Made by a program: the position numbers and the translations under genes
Assembly: GCF_002368035.1 (NCBI RefSeq)
Contig: NZ_AP018222.1
Span: 744,001 to 808,000 of the forward strand
DNA: 64,000 nt
Source: Nostoc linckia NIES-25
GTDB lineage: Bacteria; Cyanobacteriota; Cyanobacteriia; Cyanobacteriales; Nostocaceae
Direction: 5' to 3'
Notes under the pieces: generated by a model
Told to the model about the DNA's origin: nothing
Database searches by the model: none
Seen by the model: the letters and a program-made list of their open reading frames with translations, nothing else
Shown: piece after piece, positions 34,645 to 43,925 of the stretch
Numbering within the stretch: the first letter of the stretch is position 1
Layout of the letters: each line of letters opens with the position of its first letter

Positions 34645-34898
34645 TTGCAAGCGATAATAATTTAGAACTGGAAATTAGCAGAAAATATTTCCAATCAGTT
34701 GATTGTCTATGAAATAGATGAAAGTTAATCAACAGTTGTCTTTTTTAGTATTAATTGAAAGGTTTTGGAATTAAAGATGAAACTGATGGCTATGAATAAA
34801 AGCGCCATCACTAACTTGTAATCTACGTTATTACCTTTTTATCGCTATACGCATTATGATCGATTCCAAGTTCTGCATAGGCAGGCTAATCGATCGCA

Positions 34899-36323
34899 AT
34901 GTTTTTTATGAATTTAGTCTGGCAACGATTTACCTTATCATCTTTACCCGTCAAAGAATATCTCGCTAGCAGTTACGTACACCGTACTCTGGTGGGACTG
35001 TTGAGTTCTTGGCGGCAAACCAGCGTCTTGATACAGTGGGGAGATGCGATCGCAGCTGCTTTACTGTCTTTGGTGTATACCCTTGCACCATTTACTTCGA
35101 GTACGTTAATCGGTTTGTTGCTAGTGGCTTGTGCAGGATTCTGGCTGCTGTTGACTTTATCTGATGAACCAACAACAAATGTCTCGCTAGTTACTCCCAT
35201 TCACTTGTTGGTATTGCTCTACTGGGCAATTGCCGCAGCAGCAACAGCGTTATCACCAGTCAAAAAGGCAGCCCTTAATGATTTGGCAACCTTGAGCCTG
35301 TATTTGCTCTTATTTACCCTTTGTGCCAGGGTATTGAGGTCGCCTCGCCTCCGGTCTTGGATTATCACCCTTTACTTGCACGTCTCGTTAATTGTCAGCG
35401 TGTATGGTTTGCGCCAATGGTTTTTTGGAGCCACAGCACTAGCAACTTGGGTTGACCCTGAATCTCCTTTGTCTAAGACTACAAGAGTCTACAGTTATTT
35501 GGGCAATCCCAACTTGTTAGCTGGATACCTCCTACCAGCAGTCATTTTTAGCTTAGTGGCAATTTTCGCATGGCAAGGCTGGCTCAAAAAAGCTCTAGCA
35601 TTAACCATGTTTATTGTCAATACTGCTTGTTTAGTTCTGACTTTTAGTCGTGGCGGTTGGATTGGGCTGGTGGTGTCAATTCTGGTTGCGATGGCATTGC
35701 TGGTTTATTGGAAAAGTATAGAAATGCCACCTTTTTGGCGTACTTGGTCGCTACCGATTGTTTTAGGAGGCTTGATAGGTGTATTGCTACTGGCAGTAAT
35801 ATTTGTAGAGCCAGTACGCCTGCGGGTATTTAGTATTTTTGCCGATCGCCAAGATAGCAGTAATAATTTTCGCCGCAATGTGTGGGATGCTGTTTTTGAA
35901 ATGATTGCCGATCGCCCGATTCTCGGTATTGGCCCCGGTCACAACTCCTTTAATAAAGTTTACCCGCTTTATCAACATCCTCGTTACACTGCTTTGAGTG
36001 CTTATTCAATTTTGCTTGAGGTGGCTGTAGAAACTGGATTTGTTGGTTTAGCCTGTTTTCTCTGGCTGATAATTGTGGCATTTAATACAGCATTTTTACA
36101 AATGCGAAGATTGCGACAACTCAGAAATGTAGAGGGATTTTGGTTAATTGGAGCGATCGCTATTTTGTTCGGTATGCTAGCTCACGGCACCGTAGATACT
36201 GTCTGGTATCGTCCTGAAGTGAATACCCTCTGGTGGCTAATAGTTGCCTTAATTGCTAGCTATTGGACACCCTTAGCTCAAAACCAGGCAAATTCATCTA
36301 ACTCAGATTTGGCTACAAGCTAA
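34899..36323 (+). CDS. ictB: IctB family membrane protein (O-antigen ligase-like)
   Basis: 474 residues, about ten to twelve membrane segments. Strong resemblance by eye to Synechococcus IctB: VYSYLGNPNLLAGYLLPA, LTFSRGGWIGLVV, RVFSIFADRQDSSNNFRRNV, ILGIGPGHNSFNKVYPLYQH and a C-terminal DTVWYRPEVNTLWWL. IctB was proposed to aid inorganic carbon accumulation, but the fold is that of O-antigen ligase/Wzy proteins, so a role in surface glycans is also possible. Start ATG 34899 or 34908 (MNLVWQRF). Stand-alone, ended by the hairpin at 36331. Confidence 0.9.
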   Translation: MFFMNLVWQRFTLSSLPVKEYLASSYVHRTLVGLLSSWRQTSVLIQWGDAIAAALLSLVYTLAPFTSSTLIGLLLVACAGFWLLLTLSDEPTTNVSLVTPIHLLVLLYWAIAAAATALSPVKKAALNDLATLSLYLLLFTLCARVLRSPRLRSWIITLYLHVSLIVSVYGLRQWFFGATALATWVDPESPLSKTTRVYSYLGNPNLLAGYLLPAVIFSLVAIFAWQGWLKKALALTMFIVNTACLVLTFSRGGWIGLVVSILVAMALLVYWKSIEMPPFWRTWSLPIVLGGLIGVLLLAVIFVEPVRLRVFSIFADRQDSSNNFRRNVWDAVFEMIADRPILGIGPGHNSFNKVYPLYQHPRYTALSAYSILLEVAVETGFVGLACFLWLIIVAFNTAFLQMRRLRQLRNVEGFWLIGAIAILFGMLAHGTVDTVWYRPEVNTLWWLIVALIASYWTPLAQNQANSSNSDLATS

Positions 36324-36330
36324 GATTAAT

Positions 36331-36368
36331 AAATTGTCAGTTGTTTTCTTCATGACAACTGACAATTT
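36331..36368. terminator. Bidirectional hairpin terminator after ictB
   Basis: Perfect 13-14 bp arms AAATTGTCAGTTGT/ACAACTGACAATTT with a 10-nt loop and flanking T/A runs. It sits between convergent genes, 8 bp past the ictB stop. Confidence 0.8.
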
Positions 36369-36421
36369 TGGAATTTTAGAAATGATTCCCAACACAAAAT
36401 TCTATTAGTCTGTGTAGTCTA

Positions 36422-36709
36422 TTAGTCTCTATAGGTAGTAGCCCCTGTAGCATTGGGGTCGCGGTAACGGGTTGCCTCATCGTCACGCTTTTTACCGGCC
36501 AAACCAGCTAGGCCAAATAGACCAAGTAATCCCAACCAACCCCAATCAAAACCATTATCATTGCGATCGGAAGTGGTCGTAGTCCTTGGAGCACTAGTAG
36601 CTCCAGTATCGGTATTTGTTTGAGCTTGTGCAGATAGAGTTAACGGCAAAATCCCCATACTCAAACTGAGAACGCCGGCGCCAACAGTTGTAATCAAATT
36701 ACTTTTCAT
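36422..36709 (-). CDS. WGxxGxxG family protein with signal peptide
   Basis: 95 residues. Signal peptide about 1-29 (LSLSMGILPLTLSAQAQ), a Thr/Asp-rich spacer, then WGWLGLLGLFGLAGLAGKKR (about 56-75): a glycine-rich hydrophobic helix followed by basic residues, i.e. the WGxxGxxG type that resembles C-terminal sorting tails. A short polar tail (DPNATGATTYRD) follows. The family is common in cyanobacteria; function unknown. The tripartite tail suggests processing by a sortase-like enzyme, but the motif is not PEP-CTERM, so a link to the exosortase at 30 kb is only a guess. Confidence 0.8.
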   Translation of the reverse strand: MKSNLITTVGAGVLSLSMGILPLTLSAQAQTNTDTGATSAPRTTTTSDRNDNGFDWGWLGLLGLFGLAGLAGKKRDDEATRYRDPNATGATTYRD

Positions 36710-37063
36710 AGTTTAAAAAATCCCTGATGCTATCCAAAGTTACCGACCAATGTATCGACTTTCAACATTTGCTGAATCAATCTGCGGCTAGAAACTAAGG
36801 ATTTTCACAAATCACGCTGTAGATATACAAAATGCCTGTTGCAGCAATGAATTTTTCACTCTGATGAAAGGATTTTACCAAACTTACCAAGCTCTACCCT
36901 GCGCCAAGGGTGCGCCAACAAAGCAAGAAGAACAGGGAAAAAAGATAGAATTAGCCTTTTATCCAAGGGTAAAGACGATTATTTATATATTTAAAACCAG
37001 ATTGCGTAGGCCGCGAAGTTCGATTAATTTTAGTTATGGAGATTTCCCTGTTCCCCCTTAATC
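36710..37063. other. Intergenic region with no supported gene
   Basis: 350 bases between two minus-strand genes. A 65-codon plus-strand frame from 36864 contains dispersed-repeat sequence (CCAAGGGTGCGCC, GTAGGCCGCGAAGTTCG) and has no ribosome binding site; I do not call it. Confidence 0.5.
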
Positions 37064-37531
37064 TTAATAGTTTTTCATCGCCCGTTGTATGTCGCGCTGG
37101 TCTTGGCGTCGTTTGAGGTCTTCTCGCTTATCATGCAACTTTTTACCCTTGCCAAGCGCTATACTCACTTTTACCCAGCCTCGTTTGAGATACATTTTCA
37201 AAGGGACTAAAGTTAAACCTTGCTGTTCTACTTTACCAATTAGCTTGCGGAGTTCTTGGCTATGCAGCAACAACTTGCGTGTACGGCGTGGTTCATGATT
37301 AAAATATTGCCCACTAGCTGTATAAGGAGAAATATGCACGTTGATTAACCATGCTTCACCATCCCGAAGCAAAGCATAGCCATCTTGGAGATTGACTTTA
37401 CCCGCACGAATCGACTTGACCTCAGTTCCTGTCAACTGAATTCCAGCTTCGTAAGTTTCCAGAATTTCATACAAATAACGGGCTTGACGATTGTCGCTAA
37501 TAACTTTGTAACCTTCGTTCTTGTCGCTCAT
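37064..37531 (-). CDS. smpB: SsrA-binding protein SmpB
   Basis: 155 residues, standard SmpB length. It binds tmRNA and brings it to stalled ribosomes for trans-translation. Conserved parts: DNRQARYLYEILETYEAGIQ, LTGTEVKSIRAGKVNLQDGY, NVHISPYTASGQYFNHEPRR, RKLLLHSQELRKLIGKVEQQ and a basic C-terminal tail (KGKKLHDKREDLKRRQDQRD) that folds in the decoding centre. ATG 37531. The tmRNA gene itself is not in this window. Confidence 0.97.
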   Translation of the reverse strand: MSDKNEGYKVISDNRQARYLYEILETYEAGIQLTGTEVKSIRAGKVNLQDGYALLRDGEAWLINVHISPYTASGQYFNHEPRRTRKLLLHSQELRKLIGKVEQQGLTLVPLKMYLKRGWVKVSIALGKGKKLHDKREDLKRRQDQRDIQRAMKNY

Positions 37532-37832
37532 TGATAATTTCTGTACTCGAAATGTACCTAAAAAATTGTTTGGATTGGTTTATAAATTATAAGGTGTATT
37601 TTATAACCTCCATAAATGCTAAACTGTATATTACTAATTTAGCTTTTCTAATTTTGTAATTAAAATTTTCCAGTAACTTTAAATTACTTAGATTTTACTC
37701 ATTAATCATTGGTCATTGCACAAAAGACAAACACACAAGTCTCAGCTGAGGCTTCCTGGGTGCGAAATAGGGAGACGCTCCTGCTGGCTTGCTTCCCGAT
37801 AGGGGTAGGGTGACAAAGGAGAAAGGATATTT

Positions 37833-38003
37833 ATGGCGATCGCTACTGAAAAATTATTGTTGCAATCAATATTAATTTACATAATGGCGAGCATTTACTC
37901 TAGCTTTTTAATGACTTGTTACAAATTACAAAGCTGTGTATGCCTCGGAAATACTAGGAAATCGAAGCTGAGTTACATTTCGTTAACCCTTCCTAAGCTT
38001 TAA
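37833..38003 (+). CDS. Possible small ORF with strong ribosome binding site
   Basis: 56 codons: MAIATEKLLLQSILIYIMAS then IYSSFLMTCYKLQSCVCLGN and a basic tail. A hydrophobic stretch spans about residues 9-28. AAAGGAGAAAGG lies 5-16 bases upstream of ATG 37833, an unusually good ribosome binding site. No recognised family; ends 148 bases before the response regulator on the same strand. The rest of the 600-bp gap shows no structure I can name. It could be a leader peptide, a small membrane protein or chance. Confidence 0.3.
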   Translation: MAIATEKLLLQSILIYIMASIYSSFLMTCYKLQSCVCLGNTRKSKLSYISLTLPKL

Positions 38004-38151
38004 TACTTTCTTTATAAATCAACCCTGAGGCAGTCATTAGCTGGTAATCCTGTCATAGTATGAAACATAAGAACACTATTACTGCCTGTGTTCACTGATG
38101 GAGCTGTAAAAGCAAATTTCTGAGTAAAAAAATGCTAGGGGTGTACTGTCC

Positions 38152-38835
38152 ATGCCCTTGAAGATCCTTGTAGTGGATGACGATCTGGGCACTCGTCTGT
38201 CTGTGAGTGACTATCTTGAACTGTCTGGCTACTCTGTGATTACGGCTAATGACGGTCAAGAAGCTTTGCTTATGGTGGATGAGTATCATCCTGACTTGAT
38301 TGTTACAGATATCGTCATGCCACAGATGAACGGTTATGAACTAGTGCGCCGGGTGCGTCAACAACCTATGTTCCGTCTATTGCCTGTAATTTTGTTAACA
38401 GCACGAACTAAGACCCAAGAAAGAATTTTGGGCTATCAGTCGGGGTGCGATTTATATTTGCCCAAGCCTTTTGAACTAGAAGAGTTAGCAGCAGCAATCC
38501 GCAATCTCTTGGAGCGATCGCAAATTATTCAATCGGAGTATCGCTTTTCTCATAAAGACAGTTTGGAAATGTCCCCTTCTACAAAAACAGTAGACGGTCA
38601 TAATTCTCTGTCAATTCAAATTCAGAAACCCCACTTACACTTATCCCTAACTCATAGAGAACAGGAAGTTTTAGAATTATTAACTCATGGTCTTTCTAAT
38701 GCCGAAATGGGTCATCAGCTACATCTGAGTCCTCGAACAGTGGAAAAGTACGTTAGTAGTTTATTGAGAAAAACTTCAACCAGTAACCGAGCAGAACTAG
38801 TCCGTTTTGCAATTAAGCATGGTCTAGTCGAATAA
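38152..38835 (+). CDS. NarL/LuxR-type response regulator (Ycf29-like)
   Basis: 227 residues. Receiver domain 1-120: acidic pocket VVDDD near residue 7, phospho-acceptor Asp in LIVTDIVMPQMNGYE (about 53), Thr in LLTART and Lys in YLPKPFELEEL. A ~35-residue linker follows, then a LuxR-type helix-turn-helix (LTHREQEVLELLTHGLSNAE, HLHLSPRTVEKYVSSLLRKT-like). The receiver RVRQQPMFRLLPVILLTART... GYQSGCDLYLPKPFELEELA resembles plastid/cyanobacterial Ycf29. All phosphotransfer residues are intact. The partner kinase is unknown; the GAF protein at 33.1 kb lacks the phospho-His. ATG 38152. Confidence 0.9.
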   Translation: MPLKILVVDDDLGTRLSVSDYLELSGYSVITANDGQEALLMVDEYHPDLIVTDIVMPQMNGYELVRRVRQQPMFRLLPVILLTARTKTQERILGYQSGCDLYLPKPFELEELAAAIRNLLERSQIIQSEYRFSHKDSLEMSPSTKTVDGHNSLSIQIQKPHLHLSLTHREQEVLELLTHGLSNAEMGHQLHLSPRTVEKYVSSLLRKTSTSNRAELVRFAIKHGLVE

Positions 38836-39006
38836 AAGTGAGGAGTTAAGAGTGAGGAGTTAGAAGTGATAAATCAGAAGTAAAGAGTCAAAAAGTAGTA
38901 GTGAGTAGTGAAAAATTTAACTCTCAACTCCTAACTCCTAACTCCTAACTCCTAACTCCCAACTTCTAACTCCCAACTCCTAACTCCCAACTTCTAACTC
39001 ATAACT
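38836..39006. repeat. AACTCCT/AGGAGTT STRR tract
   Basis: GGAGTTA-type units (38842-38875) and a long AACTCCT array in the opposite sense (38919-39000), which can pair. Located between convergent genes. Confidence 0.93.
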
Positions 39007-39492
39007 TTAAATTATTGGTTTTTGGCTGGTAACGTAGTTGAGCAGACCTTCACAAGCGTCAATCAATAAATCAATCACTTGATTAAATCCCTCTTGGCCT
39101 CCATAATAGGGGTCTGGAACTTCCTTGAGGTTGTGTCGAGAGCAAAAATCGCACATCAAACGCACTTTGTGATGATACTGCCCAGTTGGTTCGAGAGTCA
39201 GAATATCGTCATAATTCTCTCGATCCATCGCCAAAATTAAATCAAAGTCTTGAAAGTCTGATTTTTGAAATTGGCGTGCGCGGCCACGCAGCTTAATCCC
39301 CAGCTTTGTAGCCGCCGCAGCACTCATGCGTCTATCGGGTGGACTACCAATGTGATAACTAGATGTCCCAGCAGAGTCACAAAGGATGTGTTTGCTCAAG
39401 TCAGCCTGCTCAATGAGATGATTCATGATATTTTCTGCCGATGGCGATCGGCAGATGTTACCTAAGCAGACAAACAAAAGTTTGTAAGACAT
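39007..39492 (-). CDS. Low-molecular-weight protein-tyrosine-phosphatase
   Basis: 161 residues. P-loop FVCLGNICRSPSAENIM near the N-terminus has the catalytic C(x)5R followed by Ser; the general-acid Asp is in EVPDPYYGGQEGF near the C-terminus. DSAGTSSYHIGSPPDRRM matches the family. These enzymes dephosphorylate tyrosine, often on BY-kinases of EPS systems, but the Wzz-like protein at 25-27 kb lacks a tyrosine tail, so the substrate is open. ATG 39492. Confidence 0.95.
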   Translation of the reverse strand: MSYKLLFVCLGNICRSPSAENIMNHLIEQADLSKHILCDSAGTSSYHIGSPPDRRMSAAAATKLGIKLRGRARQFQKSDFQDFDLILAMDRENYDDILTLEPTGQYHHKVRLMCDFCSRHNLKEVPDPYYGGQEGFNQVIDLLIDACEGLLNYVTSQKPII

Positions 39493-39623
39493 AAATATTT
39501 GTCGTCCTTTGTCAATAGTCAGTTGTCATTTGTCAATAGTCAATTGTCATTTGTCCTTTGTCTAAAACCAATGACTAATGACCAATGACCAATGACCAAT
39601 GACCAATGACCAATGACTAATGA
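39493..39623. repeat. TTTGTCC/CAATGAC STRR tract
   Basis: GTCATTT and GTCCTTT heptamers (39510-39565), then CCAATGA/CTAATGA heptamers (39569-39625). About 15 units fill the gap between two minus-strand genes. Confidence 0.93.
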
Positions 39624-39974
39624 CTATTGAAATCCAGGAAGCTCAAGTCCACTGGTCAAGTCTTCCATGCGTTCCCGCATCGTTGTTGTGGACTTGTTAT
39701 AGGCTTCTTTCATTGCTGCGGTTACGAGATCGGAAAGTACCTCTGCACCTTCTCCTAAAGCATCTGGAGAAATTTCCACCCGCTTGGGTTCTTGGTTACC
39801 ACTAACAATTACCTTAACCAGACCACCGCCAGACTCTCCTTGAATTTCCATTTGCTCCAATTCTTCTTGGAGTCGCTTTGCGCCTTCTTGAACTTGCTGT
39901 GCTTTCTTAAAAGCTTCAGCTAATTCCTTCATTTTTCCTAAGCCAAAGCCGAATCCTTGTCCTTTACCTGTCAT
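39624..39974 (-). CDS. YbaB/EbfC family nucleoid-associated protein
   Basis: 116 residues. The N-terminus is Gly/Lys-rich (MTGKGQGFGFGLGKMKELAE), followed by a long helix (AFKKAQQVQEGAKRLQEELE) and the strand pair GGGLVKVIVSGNQEPKRVEI, ending in LSDLVTAAMKEAYNKSTTTM. This is the YbaB/EbfC fold, a small dimeric DNA-binding protein. In cyanobacteria it often lies near murB/murC, as here: murB follows upstream on the same strand after about 220 bp. ATG 39974. Confidence 0.95.
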   Translation of the reverse strand: MTGKGQGFGFGLGKMKELAEAFKKAQQVQEGAKRLQEELEQMEIQGESGGGLVKVIVSGNQEPKRVEISPDALGEGAEVLSDLVTAAMKEAYNKSTTTMRERMEDLTSGLELPGFQ

Positions 39975-40191
39975 AATTGGTTTTACGCGTGTGCGTTGAA
40001 TAAGAAATCAAATTCAATTATAGATGCGGTAAGTAATTTGCCTATTTTTTTACCAATAATTAATGCATTTTGCAATAGGAAGTGCGGAGTAGGCAATAGC
40101 GAAGGGGCATAGGGCATGGGGTGTGGGAGTAAAGGGAAGCATAAATTCTCTTTGCCCCCACACTTTCCACGCTCCTCTATCTCCAAACTCT

Positions 40192-41193
40192 TTATCCACA
40201 AGCAGCTTGAAACTCTCCGAGCATTTTGACTTCTGGCTCTAAGCGAATAGACCAACGCTCTTGTACTTGATGTTGGATGTGGCGAATTAGACAAAAGATA
40301 TCACTAGCTTTTGCCCCGCCACGATTAACGATGAAGTTAGCATGGAGCTGTGCTACTTGCGCTCCACCAATTTGGTAGCCTTTAAGACCGGTTTGTTCAA
40401 TTAACCAGCCAGCGCTGTAAGGTTTGGGATTGCGGAATACACTACCACAACTGGGGAAGTTGTATGGTTGGGTGTTTAGCCGATGTTTTTTGTGTTCCTT
40501 GGTGATTGCTACAACTTGTGCTGGATCTGCACCTGGTGTGAGCTGTAAGGTAGCTTGGGTGACTATGCGATCGCCACCTTGCAATAATGAAGTCCGGTAG
40601 CTATAACCTAGTCGCTCGGCGGTGAGAGTTTCCAGCGTTCCGTCAGGTGAAAGAACCTCGGCACTAACTAACATATCTGCGATACAGCTATTATGTGCCC
40701 CTGCATTCATCACCACAGCCCCTCCGACTGTGCCAGGAATGCCAACAGCCCATTCTAATCCTTGCCATCCCAATGATGCGGCTTCCCATGCTAAGCTGGG
40801 AATTGATTCTCCAGCAGCAACGGTTAATTGCCCTGTTTCGCGATCGAAGTGGCTGAAGCGGAGATGACGGGTAGCAATCACTAACCCTGATATGCCGCCA
40901 TCGCTCACCAGCAAGTTAGAACCTGCCCCCAATGTTGTCACTCTCAAATCGCGTTCTTTTGCGTATTTAAGACTTGCTTGCAGTGCTTCTATATTTCGAG
41001 GGGCAACATACCATTGGGCTGCTCCCCCAACTCTATAAGAAGTAAATGCTGACAAGTAAGCCTGGGACTTGATCGCACAATCAGTATTGGGTAAGTAAAT
41101 TACCTCGTTCTCCACCGAATTAGCTGTTTGTTGTTTCTTTGTATTCAAAGCAGAAGCTGTGCAGACGTTTCCAACTGCCTGGGAAATGGTCAT
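40192..41193 (-). CDS. murB: UDP-N-acetylmuramate dehydrogenase (MurB)
   Basis: 333 residues. FAD-dependent enzyme reducing UDP-GlcNAc-enolpyruvate to UDP-MurNAc in peptidoglycan synthesis. Seen: FTSYRVGGAAQWYVAPRNIE, FAD-binding LGAGSNLLVSDGGISGLVI, WAVGIPGTVGGAVVMNAGAH and the active-site NFPSCGSVFRNPKPYSAGWL with the catalytic Ser. The first ~35 residues are a variable extension, common in cyanobacteria. ATG 41193; murC lies 122 bp upstream on the same strand, so the two are probably co-transcribed. Confidence 0.96.
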   Translation of the reverse strand: MTISQAVGNVCTASALNTKKQQTANSVENEVIYLPNTDCAIKSQAYLSAFTSYRVGGAAQWYVAPRNIEALQASLKYAKERDLRVTTLGAGSNLLVSDGGISGLVIATRHLRFSHFDRETGQLTVAAGESIPSLAWEAASLGWQGLEWAVGIPGTVGGAVVMNAGAHNSCIADMLVSAEVLSPDGTLETLTAERLGYSYRTSLLQGGDRIVTQATLQLTPGADPAQVVAITKEHKKHRLNTQPYNFPSCGSVFRNPKPYSAGWLIEQTGLKGYQIGGAQVAQLHANFIVNRGGAKASDIFCLIRHIQHQVQERWSIRLEPEVKMLGEFQAACG

Positions 41194-41315
41194 TTTTACT
41201 TTTTATTGGTAAATTTTTTACATTTAATTACCGTAAAACTACGGTATTAGACTTAACATCGAACCGTTACAAAAGGGGTGCTTTGGTCAGAAATGGAACT
41301 TCGCAAAGTCCCCGC

Positions 41316-42776
41316 TTAGGATGTGGCTTTAGCAGGCTCACGCAACGTTGCAATCATTTCAGGAATGACTTGATTTAAGTTCCCAGCGCCCAAAAACAGC
41401 GCCAAGTCTCCCGGACGCAGTGTTTGTAGCAGGAAATCACGTACTGAGGATAAAGATGGTTGATAAACTACTTGGGAGTGTTGTTTGGCAATTTCCGCTG
41501 TTAAATGCTCGCCAGTGATTTGCCCTAAATTAGGTTCGCCTGCACTGTAAATATCAGTCAGCACAACCAAATCAGCGTGGCTAAAGGACTGGGCAAATTC
41601 TTCTAAAAAGGTAAGTGTACGGCTATAGCGATGGGGCTGGAAGATGGCGACTACTCTTTGTCCCGGTCTTGCCTGTAAACGTGCGGCCGCCAGAGTAGCA
41701 CGAATTTCTGTAGGATGATGAGCATAGTCATCGATGAAGGTAATACCATCGACTTCACCCCGAAACTCAAAGCGGCGTCTCGATCCTTCAAAGGTGGCGA
41801 TCCCTTTGGCAATTTCTCCAAATTCTAAGCCCAGGACACGACCAACAGCCACTGCTGCTAGGGCATTACTGAGATTGTGCCGACTCAACAGGCGCAAGTT
41901 CAAAACGCCTAGAGCTTTGCCTCTCTCCCAAACTAAAGCTGTGGTGCCATCAGCACGATAGTCAATATTAGTAACAGTGTAGTCGGCGTCAGTATCTGAG
42001 TGTAAGCTGTAGCTGATTGTTGGTTGCAAGCGATCGCGAACTGTAGCACAGTCAATACTACCTACCAAAGTTTTGCAACCTTTGGCAAATGTCTGGAAGA
42101 TGTCAACTACTTGTTCTAATGTATCGTAGTGGTCGGGATGATCGAGTTCAATATTGGTAATGATGCCAATTTCTGGAGCGTGTTTTACTAAAGAACCATC
42201 TGATTCATCTGCTTCGGCTACCAAATATTGGCTTTGTCCCAGTCGAGCATTACCTTCCCAAGCATTGACTTCACCACCTACTAAAATGGTTGGGTCTAGA
42301 CCTGCTTGCAGCAACATATAACCAATCATACTACTGGTTGTAGTTTTACCGTGGGTTCCTGCCACTGCAATACTATAATAATCAGCAATCAAGGCTGCTA
42401 GTACATCTGAGCGATGTAAAATTGGACAACCTAATTCCAGAGCTGCTTTGTATTCTAAATTATTCGTGTTAATTGCTGTTGAACAAATGACTTGAGGCAG
42501 TTTTGAGTTAGTAGTAGCAGCTAATTTTTCTGGTGAATTTAATCCTACAACCTGAGATTCCTGGGGGCGAAAGAATTCGAGATTGCTTGCCTCTTGTTTA
42601 CCAAAAATATGAGCGCCGATAGATTCCAACTTGTGCGTAATGTGGTTTGGACGTAGATCCGAACCTGATACTGGAAATTGACGTTTAGCGAGAACGTATG
42701 CCAGAGCAGACATACCTATTCCGCCGATGCCAATGAAATGAAATGGTCTACCACTAAAGTCTACAGAATTATTCAT
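41316..42776 (-). CDS. murC: UDP-N-acetylmuramate--L-alanine ligase (MurC)
   Basis: 486 residues. It adds L-Ala to UDP-MurNAc. Seen: N-terminal FHFIGIGGIGMSALAYVLAK (UDP-binding), ATP loop VAGTHGKTTTSSMIGYMLL, EADESDGSLVKHAPEIGIIT, FIDDYAHHPTEIRATLAAAR and IFQPHRYSRTLTFLEEFAQS. An insert near residues 70-90 (VGLNSPEKLAATTNSKLP) is longer than in E. coli. ATG 42776. First gene of the murC-murB-ybaB minus-strand run. Confidence 0.97.
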   Translation of the reverse strand: MNNSVDFSGRPFHFIGIGGIGMSALAYVLAKRQFPVSGSDLRPNHITHKLESIGAHIFGKQEASNLEFFRPQESQVVGLNSPEKLAATTNSKLPQVICSTAINTNNLEYKAALELGCPILHRSDVLAALIADYYSIAVAGTHGKTTTSSMIGYMLLQAGLDPTILVGGEVNAWEGNARLGQSQYLVAEADESDGSLVKHAPEIGIITNIELDHPDHYDTLEQVVDIFQTFAKGCKTLVGSIDCATVRDRLQPTISYSLHSDTDADYTVTNIDYRADGTTALVWERGKALGVLNLRLLSRHNLSNALAAVAVGRVLGLEFGEIAKGIATFEGSRRRFEFRGEVDGITFIDDYAHHPTEIRATLAAARLQARPGQRVVAIFQPHRYSRTLTFLEEFAQSFSHADLVVLTDIYSAGEPNLGQITGEHLTAEIAKQHSQVVYQPSLSSVRDFLLQTLRPGDLALFLGAGNLNQVIPEMIATLREPAKATS

Positions 42777-43050
42777 TTATTGCTCCTCTTACACCACACC
42801 ACACCATAAATCACAAATGACACGCGTATCATAACAGGAATTTGTTATTTACCATAATTACTCCTGCGTTATATTCATGCCTGATGCTCGGATGAGTTTT
42901 CTGCTCTGGTTTTGCGAGTTCAGAATGATTTTACCTTGGTTGGAGGTTTTTGCTATTTCTGAACTGTTCTTAAGATTATTCGCAAAATTTTGGTCGCATC
43001 GGGACAGAAATTCTTGTAATGACAAATACATATTTTTAGCTACCTTACTG

Positions 43051-43162
43051 TAATTGACTACGATAGTACATTGTTAGTGAAACTGATTTTAAATTGCATC
43101 AAGTCTACTTTGATAATTGAGTACAATAGTACATTGGTAATGAAATTATTTTTCAATTGCAT
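43051..43162. repeat. 63-bp tandem duplication upstream of nadD
   Basis: Two 49-nt units (43051-43099 and 43114-43162) agree at 41 of 49 positions; the period of 63 bp keeps one reading frame. Each unit contains ATAGTACATTG, a GTG/ATG and AATTGCAT. The frame runs into nadD, so the duplication would encode KLxxNCIK twice if translated. Confidence 0.7.
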
Positions 43163-43181
43163 AAAACCCAGGCATAACTGG

Positions 43182-43799
43182 ATGGAGCAACTAGCAATTT
43201 TTGGTGGCACATTCGATCCAATTCATTGGGGACACCTACTCTTAGCCGAGACAGCTTTGCATCAAGTATCCCTTGAAAAGGTAATTTGGGTACCATCTTT
43301 AAATCCTCCTCACAAAGAAGCAGCTTTGTTTGAGCATCGCGTAGAAATGCTGCAATTAGCTACAAAAGATAACCCAGCGTTTACTGTCTCACTAGTGGAG
43401 GCAAAACGCTCTGGGACTTCCTATGCGATTAACACCGCGATCGACCTATCTACTTGTTACCCAAATACACACTGGTACTGGATTGTAGGCTTGGATACTT
43501 TCCAAACTTTACCTCTTTGGTACCGTGGACACGAACTAGCACAAATGTGTAATTGGTTAATTGCACCCCGACTGCTAGGTGGTGAGACTATAACTCAAAG
43601 CGAGTTAATCTGCAAGCAAGTCGAAGAACAATTAAACAAACACTCACATATAATTAATTGGCAATTCCTGGATATACCTTTAGTAGGAGTTTCGTCAAGT
43701 CTAATTCGGAAGTTTTGCCGAGAACGCCACTCAATTCGCTATCTAGTCCCGGAATCGGTCAGATCTTATATTGCCAACAATAATCTTTACTCCAAATAA
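43182..43799 (+). CDS. nadD: Nicotinate-nucleotide adenylyltransferase (NadD)
   Basis: 205 residues from ATG 43182 (MEQLAIFGGTFDPIHWGHLL). It makes deamido-NAD from nicotinate mononucleotide and ATP. Seen: nucleotidyltransferase motif GGTFDPIHWGHL, VPSLNPPHKEAALFEHRVEM, WIVGLDTFQTLPLWYRGHEL and the ISSSxIR-type VGVSSSLIRKFCRERHSIRY with PESVRSYI. The frame is open 37 codons upstream through a 63-bp duplication, but the conserved enzyme begins at 43182. Followed by gap2 on the same strand. Confidence 0.95.
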   Translation: MEQLAIFGGTFDPIHWGHLLLAETALHQVSLEKVIWVPSLNPPHKEAALFEHRVEMLQLATKDNPAFTVSLVEAKRSGTSYAINTAIDLSTCYPNTHWYWIVGLDTFQTLPLWYRGHELAQMCNWLIAPRLLGGETITQSELICKQVEEQLNKHSHIINWQFLDIPLVGVSSSLIRKFCRERHSIRYLVPESVRSYIANNNLYSK

Positions 43800-43925
43800 A
43801 TCTGAATAAATTATGTGTTTTTTTATCGATCTGGCACTTTATGGTTATGAGCGATCCCCCCCTTTGCGATATGATTGGGGTCAACGATATCAACATATAG
43901 GCATAAATACAGAGGGCAAGACACT

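Noticed and set aside
36864..37061. 65-codon plus-strand ORF
   Set aside because: Made largely of dispersed-repeat words; no supporting start signal.
40622..40867. Plus-strand ORF inside murB
   Set aside because: Shadow of a conserved enzyme gene; no independent evidence.
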